Source: a virus
IMG/VR virus record: IMGVR_UViG_3300005253_000546
Span: 1-35,394 of that record
Direction: 5' to 3' (one strand)
Length of the DNA: 35,394 nucleotides
Made by a program: the position numbers and the translations under genes. Within the stretch, counting starts at the first letter, position 1. The number at the start of each line of letters is the position of its first letter. Below, one piece after another: positions 12,659 to 21,300 of this stretch. Below the pieces are notes generated by a model, which saw nothing but the letters and a program-made list of their open reading frames with translations, had not been told where the DNA came from and searched no databases.

Positions 12659-15030
12659 CTGGGGCCAAACCGGCTTTCAGGCCGTTCATGGAGGAGATCC
12701 CCGCCACCAAGACCATTAAGGTGAGCCTGAGCCCTCCACAACAGAGGGCATTGTTCAGTCTCAAGCGGTTCGTCCTGATGATTGGCGGCACACAGGGGGG
12801 CAAGGCACTCCCGCTCGACACCCCCATCGCTTGCCCTGACGGTTTCACCACAATGGGCGCGCTCCAGCCGGGCGACGTTGTCTACGATGAGCATGGGCGT
12901 GAGTGCCGCGTCGAATTGGTGACGCCGACCATGTACGGTCACGACTGCTACCGGGTTGAGTTTGATGACGGCGTTTCGATTGTTGCTGATGCTGAACACC
13001 TCTGGCGTGTCCAGACGGCCAGGCAGCGAAAGAATCAGGCGCGGCGTTCTGCGGCGGAGGGAGATGACTACTCCATACTGACGACGGCGCAGATGCAGGG
13101 TGACCTTATCCTGCACGCCCGGCGGGAGTGGCGCTCTAACTATTCCATCGATATGCCAGCGCCGACTCAATTCCCTGAGCGCAATCTCCCAATTCCTCCG
13201 TACAGCTTTGGTGTATGGCAAGGTGACGGCGGATCCACGTCTTCGGAGTTCTATTCCGCTGACCCCGAAGTCGCCGGGATGGTTGCCGCCGAGGGGGTCT
13301 TGGTCGGTGCCGGAAAAGCTGTAGTCCAACAGGGTAAGGCACTCACGTACAGCATTGGTCAGGTGGGCAAGACCCGCGACCCCCTAACCGGCGTCTACAC
13401 CGCCAACGACAGCATATCATCGAAACTGAAGGCTCTCGGCGTCTGGGGCGACAAGCATATCCCTGATGTCTACCTGACTGCCTCTGTAGAACAGCGCATG
13501 GCGCTGCTTCGCGGTCTGATGGATACCGATGGCTACTGCGCCGATGATGGCGGCTGCGAGATCAGTACGGTAAAGCCTGTCCTGGCGAGAGACATCTTGA
13601 CTCTGCTCAGGTCTCTCGGCATCAAGGCGCGGTGTCGAAAGAAAGAGACGAAGTGCGGTACGGTGCTGGGCACTGCCTGGCGCATCACGTTCACGAGCGA
13701 TGTCCCCGTCTTTGGGCTCGCACGCAAGCAGCGGCAGCATGCAACCGTTCGCCCCGAGGTGAAGCGGCGCTATATCCGGTCAATCACTCCCGTTATGTCC
13801 GTCCCGGTCAAATGTATCCAAGTCGATAGTCCCAATCAGATGTATCTGGCCGGCAGGGACTTTCTGCCGACTCACAACACCTGTTTCGGCCCCTTCTGGC
13901 TGCTCCGCGAGATTCAGCGTTGCGGGCCGGGCGACTACCTGGCCGTCTCGGCGACCTATCCGCTGATGAACGTCAATATGCTTGGCGCCTTTCTGCAGTT
14001 GTTTGAGGCCCAGTTCCATCTGGGCACGTTCCGGCGCTCCGAGATGACGTTCCACTTCCACGATGGGAAGACCAGAGTGTTCTTTGCCTCTGCGGCCAAC
14101 CCGGAATCCATCGAATCCGCGACCGCGCTGGCGGCTTGGATTGACGAGGGCGGGCAGGACCAGTTCCCCCGGCAGACGTGGGAGGCCATCATTCGCCGGC
14201 TGTCCATCAGCCAGGGCCGGGTGCTGATGACCACCACGCCGTACAATCTCGGCTGGGTCAAACAGGAACTCTACGACCGCTGGGAGAATGGCGACCCCGA
14301 CTACGATGTCATTCAGTTCGACAGCATCGACAACCCCTCATTCCCCAAAGATGAGTACGAGCGCGCCCGCCGCACCATGCCGCCGTGGAAGTTCGAGATG
14401 TTCTACCGCGGCCGCTTCACCCGCCCGGCCGGTCTCATCTACGATTTGTTCGATGACCACATCTGCGTCATTCCTCGGTTTGAGATCGACCGCTCCTGGC
14501 CGCGATATGTAGGCCACGACTTCGGCCCGATCAACATGGCGGCCATCTGGCTTGCGGAGAATCCCGCTACCGGCATGTTCTTCGCTTACCGCGAGTACCA
14601 CAAGGCCGGTGAGGCGGCTGAAGGTCATGTGCAGGCCTGGGCGGAGGACAGCAAGGGCGAGGTCGTCATGCGGCGGGTCGGCGGTTCGCCATCCGAGGAC
14701 GACTGGCGGCGGAACTTCGCCCAGGCCGGCTGGCCGATTGCCAAACCAATCAATCGCGATGTCGAGATGGGCATTGACCGCGTTTACGCCCTGACGAGAG
14801 ACAACAAGCTCTTCATCTTCGACGATATGGTCGGAATCTTGCACGAAATCATGACCTACAGCCGCAAGTTGGACGACCAGTTTCAGCCGACCAAGGTGAT
14901 TGACGACAAGCAGAAGTTTCACCGGCTGGACGCGCTGCGCTACATCGTGAGCGACTTCCCGACTGAGCGCCGGGACGCGCGGGCTGGCCAGCGCAACGTC
15001 GTAAAGGTGATTGGACCCGGGGGACCGTGA
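12652..15030 (+). CDS. Terminase large subunit precursor with intein
   Basis: The 792-aa precursor would give a 434-aa terminase after removal of a 358-aa intein (residues 52-409). The ATPase has Walker A GGTQGGK-T split at the Lys-Thr bond, Walker B ending in AAWIDEGGQ (D498, E499) and the coupling motif LMTTTPYN (527-530). The RNase H-like nuclease has YVGHDFGP (D623), LFIFDDMV and FHRLDALRYIV (D760). Terminase pumps DNA into the prohead and cuts the concatemer. The intein must splice for the P-loop to be formed. The gene overlaps both neighbours by a few bases and sits directly before the connector/portal genes. Confidence 0.92.
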   Translation: MVAGAKPAFRPFMEEIPATKTIKVSLSPPQQRALFSLKRFVLMIGGTQGGKALPLDTPIACPDGFTTMGALQPGDVVYDEHGRECRVELVTPTMYGHDCYRVEFDDGVSIVADAEHLWRVQTARQRKNQARRSAAEGDDYSILTTAQMQGDLILHARREWRSNYSIDMPAPTQFPERNLPIPPYSFGVWQGDGGSTSSEFYSADPEVAGMVAAEGVLVGAGKAVVQQGKALTYSIGQVGKTRDPLTGVYTANDSISSKLKALGVWGDKHIPDVYLTASVEQRMALLRGLMDTDGYCADDGGCEISTVKPVLARDILTLLRSLGIKARCRKKETKCGTVLGTAWRITFTSDVPVFGLARKQRQHATVRPEVKRRYIRSITPVMSVPVKCIQVDSPNQMYLAGRDFLPTHNTCFGPFWLLREIQRCGPGDYLAVSATYPLMNVNMLGAFLQLFEAQFHLGTFRRSEMTFHFHDGKTRVFFASAANPESIESATALAAWIDEGGQDQFPRQTWEAIIRRLSISQGRVLMTTTPYNLGWVKQELYDRWENGDPDYDVIQFDSIDNPSFPKDEYERARRTMPPWKFEMFYRGRFTRPAGLIYDLFDDHICVIPRFEIDRSWPRYVGHDFGPINMAAIWLAENPATGMFFAYREYHKAGEAAEGHVQAWAEDSKGEVVMRRVGGSPSEDDWRRNFAQAGWPIAKPINRDVEMGIDRVYALTRDNKLFIFDDMVGILHEIMTYSRKLDDQFQPTKVIDDKQKFHRLDALRYIVSDFPTERRDARAGQRNVVKVIGPGGP
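12805..13878 (+). mobile_element. Class 3-type intein with LAGLIDADG endonuclease
   Basis: 358 residues from Ala1 to His357-Asn358, followed by Thr+1 of the terminase. Instead of a Cys/Ser nucleophile it starts with Ala. Trp67 follows His65 by two (B10 His, B12 Trp), Cys337 occupies block F4 where class 1 inteins have Asp, and the +1 residue is Thr. This W-C-T set is the class 3 signature. Blocks C and E of the homing endonuclease are FGVWQGDGG (135-143) and LLRGLMDTDGY (234-244), both with acidic residues intact, so cleavage activity looks preserved. It interrupts the codons for the P-loop Lys-Thr. Confidence 0.9.
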
Positions 15031-15242
15031 TGGCACTCTATGACTACGAATGCAACGCCGGCCACCCCACAGAGGCGCGCCGGCCGTTTATGAGTGTCGA
15101 GGAAGACCCCGGAGTTATCTGCCGCCAGTGCCGTCGCGTGGCTCGGCGGATCTTCACTGCCCCCGTTGGTGTAGGGATTTGCGGGGAATGGGAGTTGGTC
15201 GCCATGCCGGGTGAGCCGGACGTTCCGACGAGGGTGGTGTAA
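15030..15242 (+). CDS. FmdB-like zinc-ribbon protein
   Basis: The 70-aa product starts MALYDYECNAGH and has CRQC at 31-34 followed by ARRIFTAP. This is the FmdB-family regulator ribbon pattern (YxYxCxxxGH...CxxC), common as small phage proteins of unknown role. A GTG one codon upstream is possible. It overlaps the terminase stop and the next start. Confidence 0.75.
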   Translation: MALYDYECNAGHPTEARRPFMSVEEDPGVICRQCRRVARRIFTAPVGVGICGEWELVAMPGEPDVPTRVV

Positions 15243-15388
15243 TGCCAGTGAGTGTTGAGTTCCGGGGTGGCAACAGACCGTGGAAACTGGTCGAGCGAGA
15301 CGGTACTGTCGTCGGCTCCTCCGTCACTCGGGAGAAGGCCGAAGCCGCAGCGAGAGCGCGCAATGCCGCGACGGAGGGGAAGAAGTAG
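15242..15388 (+). CDS. Small DUF2188-like protein, 48 aa
   Basis: Starts at the ATG in TAATG and ends at the base before the portal ATG. The product runs PVSVEFRGGNRPWKLVERDG, then VVGSSVTREKAEAAARARNAA. The W-x-V...G-x-x-x-x-S-x-T-x-x-E-A-x-x-x-A pattern resembles the DUF2188 fold (beta-beta-beta then helix). Role unknown; it fits tightly between head genes. Confidence 0.6.
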   Translation: MPVSVEFRGGNRPWKLVERDGTVVGSSVTREKAEAAARARNAATEGKK

Positions 15389-17161
15389 ATGCCGTTTGGA
15401 ACAGCCGCAGAAGAACTTGAGAAGAAACGCATCCAGCAGGAACGCCTGAAGCCTCTCTATGACAGGATGGGGCGGCACTTCGATCTCTGGACGCAAAAGC
15501 AGTTCAAGATGCCGGCGAGCGAGGGCAAGTGGGACTCCATCACGAGCAACAGCGCGGCCGTCCTGGGCAACGGTATCGTCGACCGCTTGGCGAGTGCCCG
15601 GCGCAAAACTTGGATTCCCGCCACAGATGAAGATAGAGACGAGAGAACCAATCTGCACAACACCGAGCTTCTCGTCAGTGCTGCCTTCCAACTGAATGAT
15701 GACCGCCTGTTGATGGTGCCTGAATCCGTCACCCTGCAGGCCGCTCTTGGCTGGCAGGCGACCATCAGGGGCATGATTGGCCTGCGCGTGTTCCTCTTTC
15801 AGGAAGGCGGCGAGGTTGTTTTCGACATGGCCCCGTGGGACCCGCTGCATATCTCGTGGATACCGGGCGGGCCGGGGAATCCGCTGCCGTGGGTGTGCTT
15901 TGAGCGGTGGGCCAGTGAGGACGAGATCATAGCAAAGCACGGCAGCGACGCGCTCTCCAAACATGGCGTGGCGGCCGACAAGAACGGGCGGGTGCTGATA
16001 AGCGATGTCTGGAATAATGACCAAGAAGGCATCATTGTAGGCGGTGGAACTTCCGGCAAGGGCAAGAGGGGCGGCGGGAAGGCCGGCTACCTTGATATAT
16101 CAGACCACGACATCGGCCACCCGCCCGTGCTGATACTGCCGGCGGGTTCGGCACCTTTCGTCCAGAGCGAGGGCCACACGGACTCCATCAAGTTCATGGG
16201 CGCCAGTGCGTACGTCAATAACGAGTTTCTGTACGAGCCCCAGAACCGGGTTCTCAGTTATCGCATGACGCTGGTCAAGCGGGCTGCCAAGACGAGTAAT
16301 ATACTGGAATATGACAGCACCCTCGGTACTCCCCCCGAGGTTCAGGGTGACCCCACTGAGGCAGGAGCCACATTGCCGGTAGATACAGGCAGAGGCCAGA
16401 AGTGGGTCCCGGGTCTCCAGCCGCAAATGACACGTGACGCCGATGTCTTCGACGGTCGGATTCGGCGGGACTTGGACACCGGTGGGGTGGCGCCCATCGC
16501 CAGCGGGGTTGTTGAGCAAGCCCAGACGTTCGGGGGTATCAATCTCCTCACCGATTCTGCCCTTCAGCGGCTTGCCGTATCGCAGAAGACAGTTGAGCAA
16601 GCATTGGAGTGGGCGGCTGGCGAGGTTGTCAGCCAGGTCAAGAGCGCGGACTTTGGCACCATGACGCTCAGGGGACTGGAGACGTCCAACAAGGCATTCG
16701 AGATAAAGGTGAACAGGGACGACATCGACGATTCGTGGCGCTTCTCGGTGAAGTTGCGGCCCGACCTGCCCCAGAATGAACAGATCATAGCCGCCGTCGC
16801 GACGCAGTTCAAGCAGAGCCGCCTGATGGCCACCAGGGACATTCAGGAGAAGTTTCAGCTTGTAGAGGACTTCGACCTGACGGAACAGCGGTTGGACCTT
16901 GAAGACGCCGACGCCATTGAGGGGATCAAGTTACGGAAGGTCGCCAGAGCGCTTCTTGAGGACGGCACTGAAGAGGGGCGCGAGAATGCCCGCGAGATAC
17001 TGGACGCCATTGAGGAGAGACGCGGTCGGCAGGCGCAGGAAGCTCAGGGCGGTCAGCCAGTACAGCCCGGTATCCCCATCCCCGCGCAGCTGCCGGCGCC
17101 GGAAGCGCCCGGACGCGCTGGAATTAGGTCAATGTCCGATCGGCAGGTGGGCCGCAAATGA
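15389..17161 (+). CDS. Portal protein
   Basis: At 590 aa this is a normal portal length. The N-terminus has MPFGTAAEELEKKRIQQER and residues 20-250 show a mixed alpha/beta region with DMAPWDPLHISWIPGG and FERWASEDEIIAKHG. The C-terminal half is helix-rich (QNEQIIAAVATQFKQSRL, LATRDIQEKF-type) with a Pro/Gln tail, as in portals that form the dodecameric ring at the packaging vertex. Its position directly after terminase and before capsid genes is diagnostic. GGAGGGG precedes the start. It overlaps the next gene by four bases. Confidence 0.8.
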   Translation: MPFGTAAEELEKKRIQQERLKPLYDRMGRHFDLWTQKQFKMPASEGKWDSITSNSAAVLGNGIVDRLASARRKTWIPATDEDRDERTNLHNTELLVSAAFQLNDDRLLMVPESVTLQAALGWQATIRGMIGLRVFLFQEGGEVVFDMAPWDPLHISWIPGGPGNPLPWVCFERWASEDEIIAKHGSDALSKHGVAADKNGRVLISDVWNNDQEGIIVGGGTSGKGKRGGGKAGYLDISDHDIGHPPVLILPAGSAPFVQSEGHTDSIKFMGASAYVNNEFLYEPQNRVLSYRMTLVKRAAKTSNILEYDSTLGTPPEVQGDPTEAGATLPVDTGRGQKWVPGLQPQMTRDADVFDGRIRRDLDTGGVAPIASGVVEQAQTFGGINLLTDSALQRLAVSQKTVEQALEWAAGEVVSQVKSADFGTMTLRGLETSNKAFEIKVNRDDIDDSWRFSVKLRPDLPQNEQIIAAVATQFKQSRLMATRDIQEKFQLVEDFDLTEQRLDLEDADAIEGIKLRKVARALLEDGTEEGRENAREILDAIEERRGRQAQEAQGGQPVQPGIPIPAQLPAPEAPGRAGIRSMSDRQVGRK

Positions 17162-18363
17162 CCGAGGATAGGGGCGGCGGCATTGACGAGGAACTGTTCC
17201 GGGCCCTTCGGGCCGACCGCGTCCCGCTAAATCAAGCAATACAGATCGCCGCTATTGCCAGAACGGCCAATCTTTCTGTCGATCAGTTGTTGTTCCTGAG
17301 TTCCCTGACCACTGATGCCAGTGGGCGGTTTCTCCTCAACGAGTTCCCATCCGGCATCCCTCTGCGCGGTGGCAACCAGGTTGCCTTTGACGACCGGTCG
17401 ACGATTGCCGACGCCATCGCGTTCATCCAAACCCCGCAGGGCGGGGAGTTTGTCGAGGGCATCTTTCAGGAGGAGAGGGACTTTCAGGCTGCTGTCGTCC
17501 AATATGACGAGACCGTGGGCCAGGTCCAAGCCCTGTCAGGCCAGTTGGCGACCCTGCAGGCCGCGGCCGTTCCCGATCAGGACCAGATTGATGCTGTCGT
17601 CAGCGATATGAACGCCCTGGCCGATGAGGCGGAGGGCCTGCTGGCTACGATTGCGCCCGACCTTGGGCCACAGACCAATCTTCAGGACCAGCGGGTTCTA
17701 GTCCAACTGCGACGAGACCAATTAGGTCAGACCTTTATCAGCGAGCTGTTTGCCGAGACGGCAGGGGCGCCGCCTCAGGGGCCCGGCGCCCGGCGGACGG
17801 GCCTGCAGGTGCCGGTTGCGGACATTGAGGCCGAGAGACAGGAAGCCTTCTTTCGGCTTGGCCTTACACCCGTTGAAGAGCCGGCCATTGAGGACGAACC
17901 GCAGTTGCCAGCCGCCCTGAGTATTGGTGAGGGAATCGCGCAGAGACTAGCGGCCGGGGCACTGTTGCGCGGGCCCGCCGGGGTACGGGCCCGACGGGAA
18001 CTGCAGCGGCAGGAGGACTTGCGGCAGGAGCAGTTGCAGTTGCGCCTTTCAGGACAAGCAGCAGCGGCACAGGCACGAGCGACGGCGCTACGCCCACCTG
18101 GGCTCCCCGGACCGCCTGAACCGCGTGAACCGCTTACATTTGCGGAGACGTTCGGCGCCCTGCCGACTGGTGCTGGTTCTCCGGCATTCCGGCGATTCGT
18201 TGAGCGTGCCCCTCAGACACTCCGCCAGCAGGTCGAGGAACTACCCGGTGGTGAACAGTTGCCCTTCCTGCGCCGCCGGTTTGCATCCCTTGGCCCGCAG
18301 GGTCGTGGAGACTTCGGCACAGCGCGCTTCGCTCCCCCCGCCCGCCGCCTTTTGAGGAGATAG
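17158..18363 (+). CDS. Hypothetical virion-associated protein, 401 aa
   Basis: I do not recognise a domain. The N-terminal 100 residues are mixed and a helical coiled-coil follows (QVQALSGQLATLQAAAVPDQ, MNALADEAEGLLATI). The C-terminal third is very rich in Ala, Gln, Arg and Pro (LQRQEDLRQEQLQLRLSG, PPGLPGPPEPREP), like structural linkers. It starts at an ATGA overlap with the portal and is followed by the 1610-aa gene, so it is probably a head-vertex or DNA-associated protein made with the portal. Function is otherwise unknown. Confidence 0.65.
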   Translation: MTEDRGGGIDEELFRALRADRVPLNQAIQIAAIARTANLSVDQLLFLSSLTTDASGRFLLNEFPSGIPLRGGNQVAFDDRSTIADAIAFIQTPQGGEFVEGIFQEERDFQAAVVQYDETVGQVQALSGQLATLQAAAVPDQDQIDAVVSDMNALADEAEGLLATIAPDLGPQTNLQDQRVLVQLRRDQLGQTFISELFAETAGAPPQGPGARRTGLQVPVADIEAERQEAFFRLGLTPVEEPAIEDEPQLPAALSIGEGIAQRLAAGALLRGPAGVRARRELQRQEDLRQEQLQLRLSGQAAAAQARATALRPPGLPGPPEPREPLTFAETFGALPTGAGSPAFRRFVERAPQTLRQQVEELPGGEQLPFLRRRFASLGPQGRGDFGTARFAPPARRLLRR

Positions 18364-21300
18364 ATGGCAGTTGGGCCTTTCGATGCAGGTCGGCTCAGAA
18401 GAAGGCCGGCCTTTGACAATCTAGTGACACGGATTCGCGAGGACGACGCCGCAGTCCGAGATGCTGCGCCACCGCCAGAAGTGGCACCTGAGCCCTTTTC
18501 CAACACGGTCGCATTGTTGCGCGAGCGTGGAGCGGATGCCGACCCTGCCGCCGCGGTTCCCGTGGTGGCCAGAGCCGACGAAACTCCGCTGGTCGATATT
18601 GACCTGGAGAACGGCTTTGTCCTGACACCTCAGGGGTTTGTGCAGAAGCCCGGGGCAAAGCCCGATCCGGTTGCGGTGTTTGACCGCGACACCGGACGCT
18701 TGAGCCCGCTGAGTGGTTTCCAGAGAGTGCTCCCCGGCAATCCGGTGGAGTTGCTGGCTGCCCTGCAGCACGATGTCGATAGAATACTGGGTCGCGAGGG
18801 CGAAGTTGAGGCTGAAGTACAGGTGCCTTCTGGGCCTGACCAGTTCCGAGAAGCTGCCCCAGAAGCCGCTGCGGAGCCGTTTGACCTGCGGGCATTCACG
18901 TTAGGCGAGGTTGAAGCTCGGGCACCGCTCACTTTTGAGGAGGCCGCGGCGCAAATTGAGCCCATTCCGCTCCAGCCTCATGTCTTCGTTAAGGACGGGA
19001 CAGAAATCCCCGAGGAACGTGTCGGCCCGGGTCTTCGCTTCAGCCGAGAGGAACTTGAGGCCAAAGGTTTCGTGCTCACTCGTGAAACCGAACTTGACCC
19101 CCCAACAAGGGGCGGGCGGGAATTGTTCTTTGACCCAGTCAACGGATGGACGACGGTAAAGCCACTGCCCGGTATTCTTGGGGACATTTCTTTAACCATC
19201 AGACGAGCGGCTGTAACCCCACTATTCGAGGTGGCGGGTGTCCCCATTTCAGCTACAGATATTGTTGGCATAATACTCATTGGCTACGGGGTTATCCAAG
19301 GTGGCCGCGCTGTTTGGCCATCGGTAAAGAACCTTCCAAGCACGACTGTTGACAAAGCGCTGAATGTACGGGTTGGGCAGGCCCAAGTCGATAAGTGGGT
19401 TGCCACGCAGGGCCGTCTGCCTCCTGAAACTCAATCAAGGTTGGGCCGGTGGTTAGTTGGCAACAGAACATGGCTGGTTGAACGAGCCACGAAGAACCTC
19501 ACGGCTCGCCAGGCGGCGGCTCGTGCTGCCGGTCAAACACCCCAGCAGGCGGCACAGCGGGCTGCCTCCGATACAATGACTGATGCGGCGGCTAAGGCAA
19601 GGGCTGATCTGGGCGGCGCTTTTCCGGTTCCTGCTGCCCCTGGTGTCGTTCCGGCCGCTCAACCCGCACCGTCCACAGGCAATGTCGTCTCCATCCAGCA
19701 GGTAATCTCCGGCATTATTGGACGGGCAGGCACGGCAGAGGCCCTCGGTGGCATTGTCGCCCAAGCTCCAGCAGGGCCGGTTGGTGGCGTGCCCCAGAGA
19801 CGTGACCTCCCGCCCCAACTAACCGACGCGGGCATTGTGCGCGCCAGCCTCGACCCTGCCACAGGTGAGGTATTGCCACCGCCGTCAGGGTCGGACTTGG
19901 TTCGTGCAGTCGGTGAGGCCTTCTACGTCCCTGAAGAACTGGGACTCGCTGAGGCAACGCGGATAATTCAGGCCGGGGGAGTCGCACCAACTGCGCCGCC
20001 GATTCCCCAGTCGGTCTCTGCGCCCCCACCTCCGGATGAAGTTGGCCTTATTGAGACCAGACCGCAGGCCATTCCTGCCCCAGAAACCCTTGTCGCCGAA
20101 GACGCCGCTGTCGCTCAGGTGGACTCCACCATACCGCCGGTGCCACCCGAACCGCCACGGAGCTTTCTTACTTTTGGCGATGCTCAGTTTGACAGATACA
20201 AAGGTACAACGCCGAACCCCATCCCCGGCACAAGGCCGTTCTCGGAGAGAATCCGCGGCTTTGGCAAAGAACTGGAGAAAGCCTTTACCGACGAGTTCGC
20301 TCGACTGAACGCCCTTGGTTGGCAGTCGGAAGTCGATGCGGCCCTTACGAGAGCGGCCTCGGGCCAGGCTCAGGAGATATACCGGCAGGCGTTCAACCAG
20401 ATCAGGAATGCACTCGGCAAAGACGGGTCACTTGTTGAGTTCGTCGACGACTATTTGGTTCTCCGGCATCAGCTGGAAGTGATGCGTGCCACCGGGCGCA
20501 AGACATTCAGGGTGACGAAGGGCGGGAAGACGCAGACGTTCACCCCGAAGCAGATACAAGGTCTCTTTGTTTCGATGAAGAACCAACTGGGGCCAGATGC
20601 CTACGCCAGAGTGAAACAGGCTGCCTCGGTTGTGCCTTCCATCTACCACGACATCCTGCGGGGGACTCAGGAACTTACGGCGGAACAGATTGAAGGTCTC
20701 ATCAAGAAGTTCCCGTGGTACAACCCCATTCTCTTTGAGGATGAGTTCTCGACCGGTGCGACTATCCTGAATCCAAACCGCAAGCTCCAGGGGCGGCAAA
20801 TCAAACGGCTGACGGAGTTCTCCTCAGACAAACAACTCACCACGCCGCTAACAGCCCTTGCCAACACTATCAACCGGCGCGTGGCTGCCAATGCCCGTAA
20901 TGATGCTCGCGGCTCTATTGCCCAAGACGCCATAGCCAATCCAAAGGCGGCTGGCGGCGATGTCGAGATTGTAGAGGCCAAGCCGTCCGGAGCGAGTTTT
21001 GACTTCTTTGAGAACGGCGTGCGCAAATGGGCGAAGTTAGGGCCGGGTTCCGAGTGGATTGCGAAGGACATCGAGCTTCTTACCAGTCAGCCGAAGAATA
21101 TCATCAATCGTTTCGCACGAGCGATCAACAGCATCCCGCGCCAGTTCTTCACGACCTATAACCCCGGCTTCGTTGCGACAAACACGCTCTTTGATGGCCT
21201 GACTGCCTTCTTCGCCGAGGGCATTGGCCCACGCGGCTTCACCAAGGCGCTACTGAAGAACGTCAAAGACATGTTCATCGAAAATGAGACTGTGAACCGT

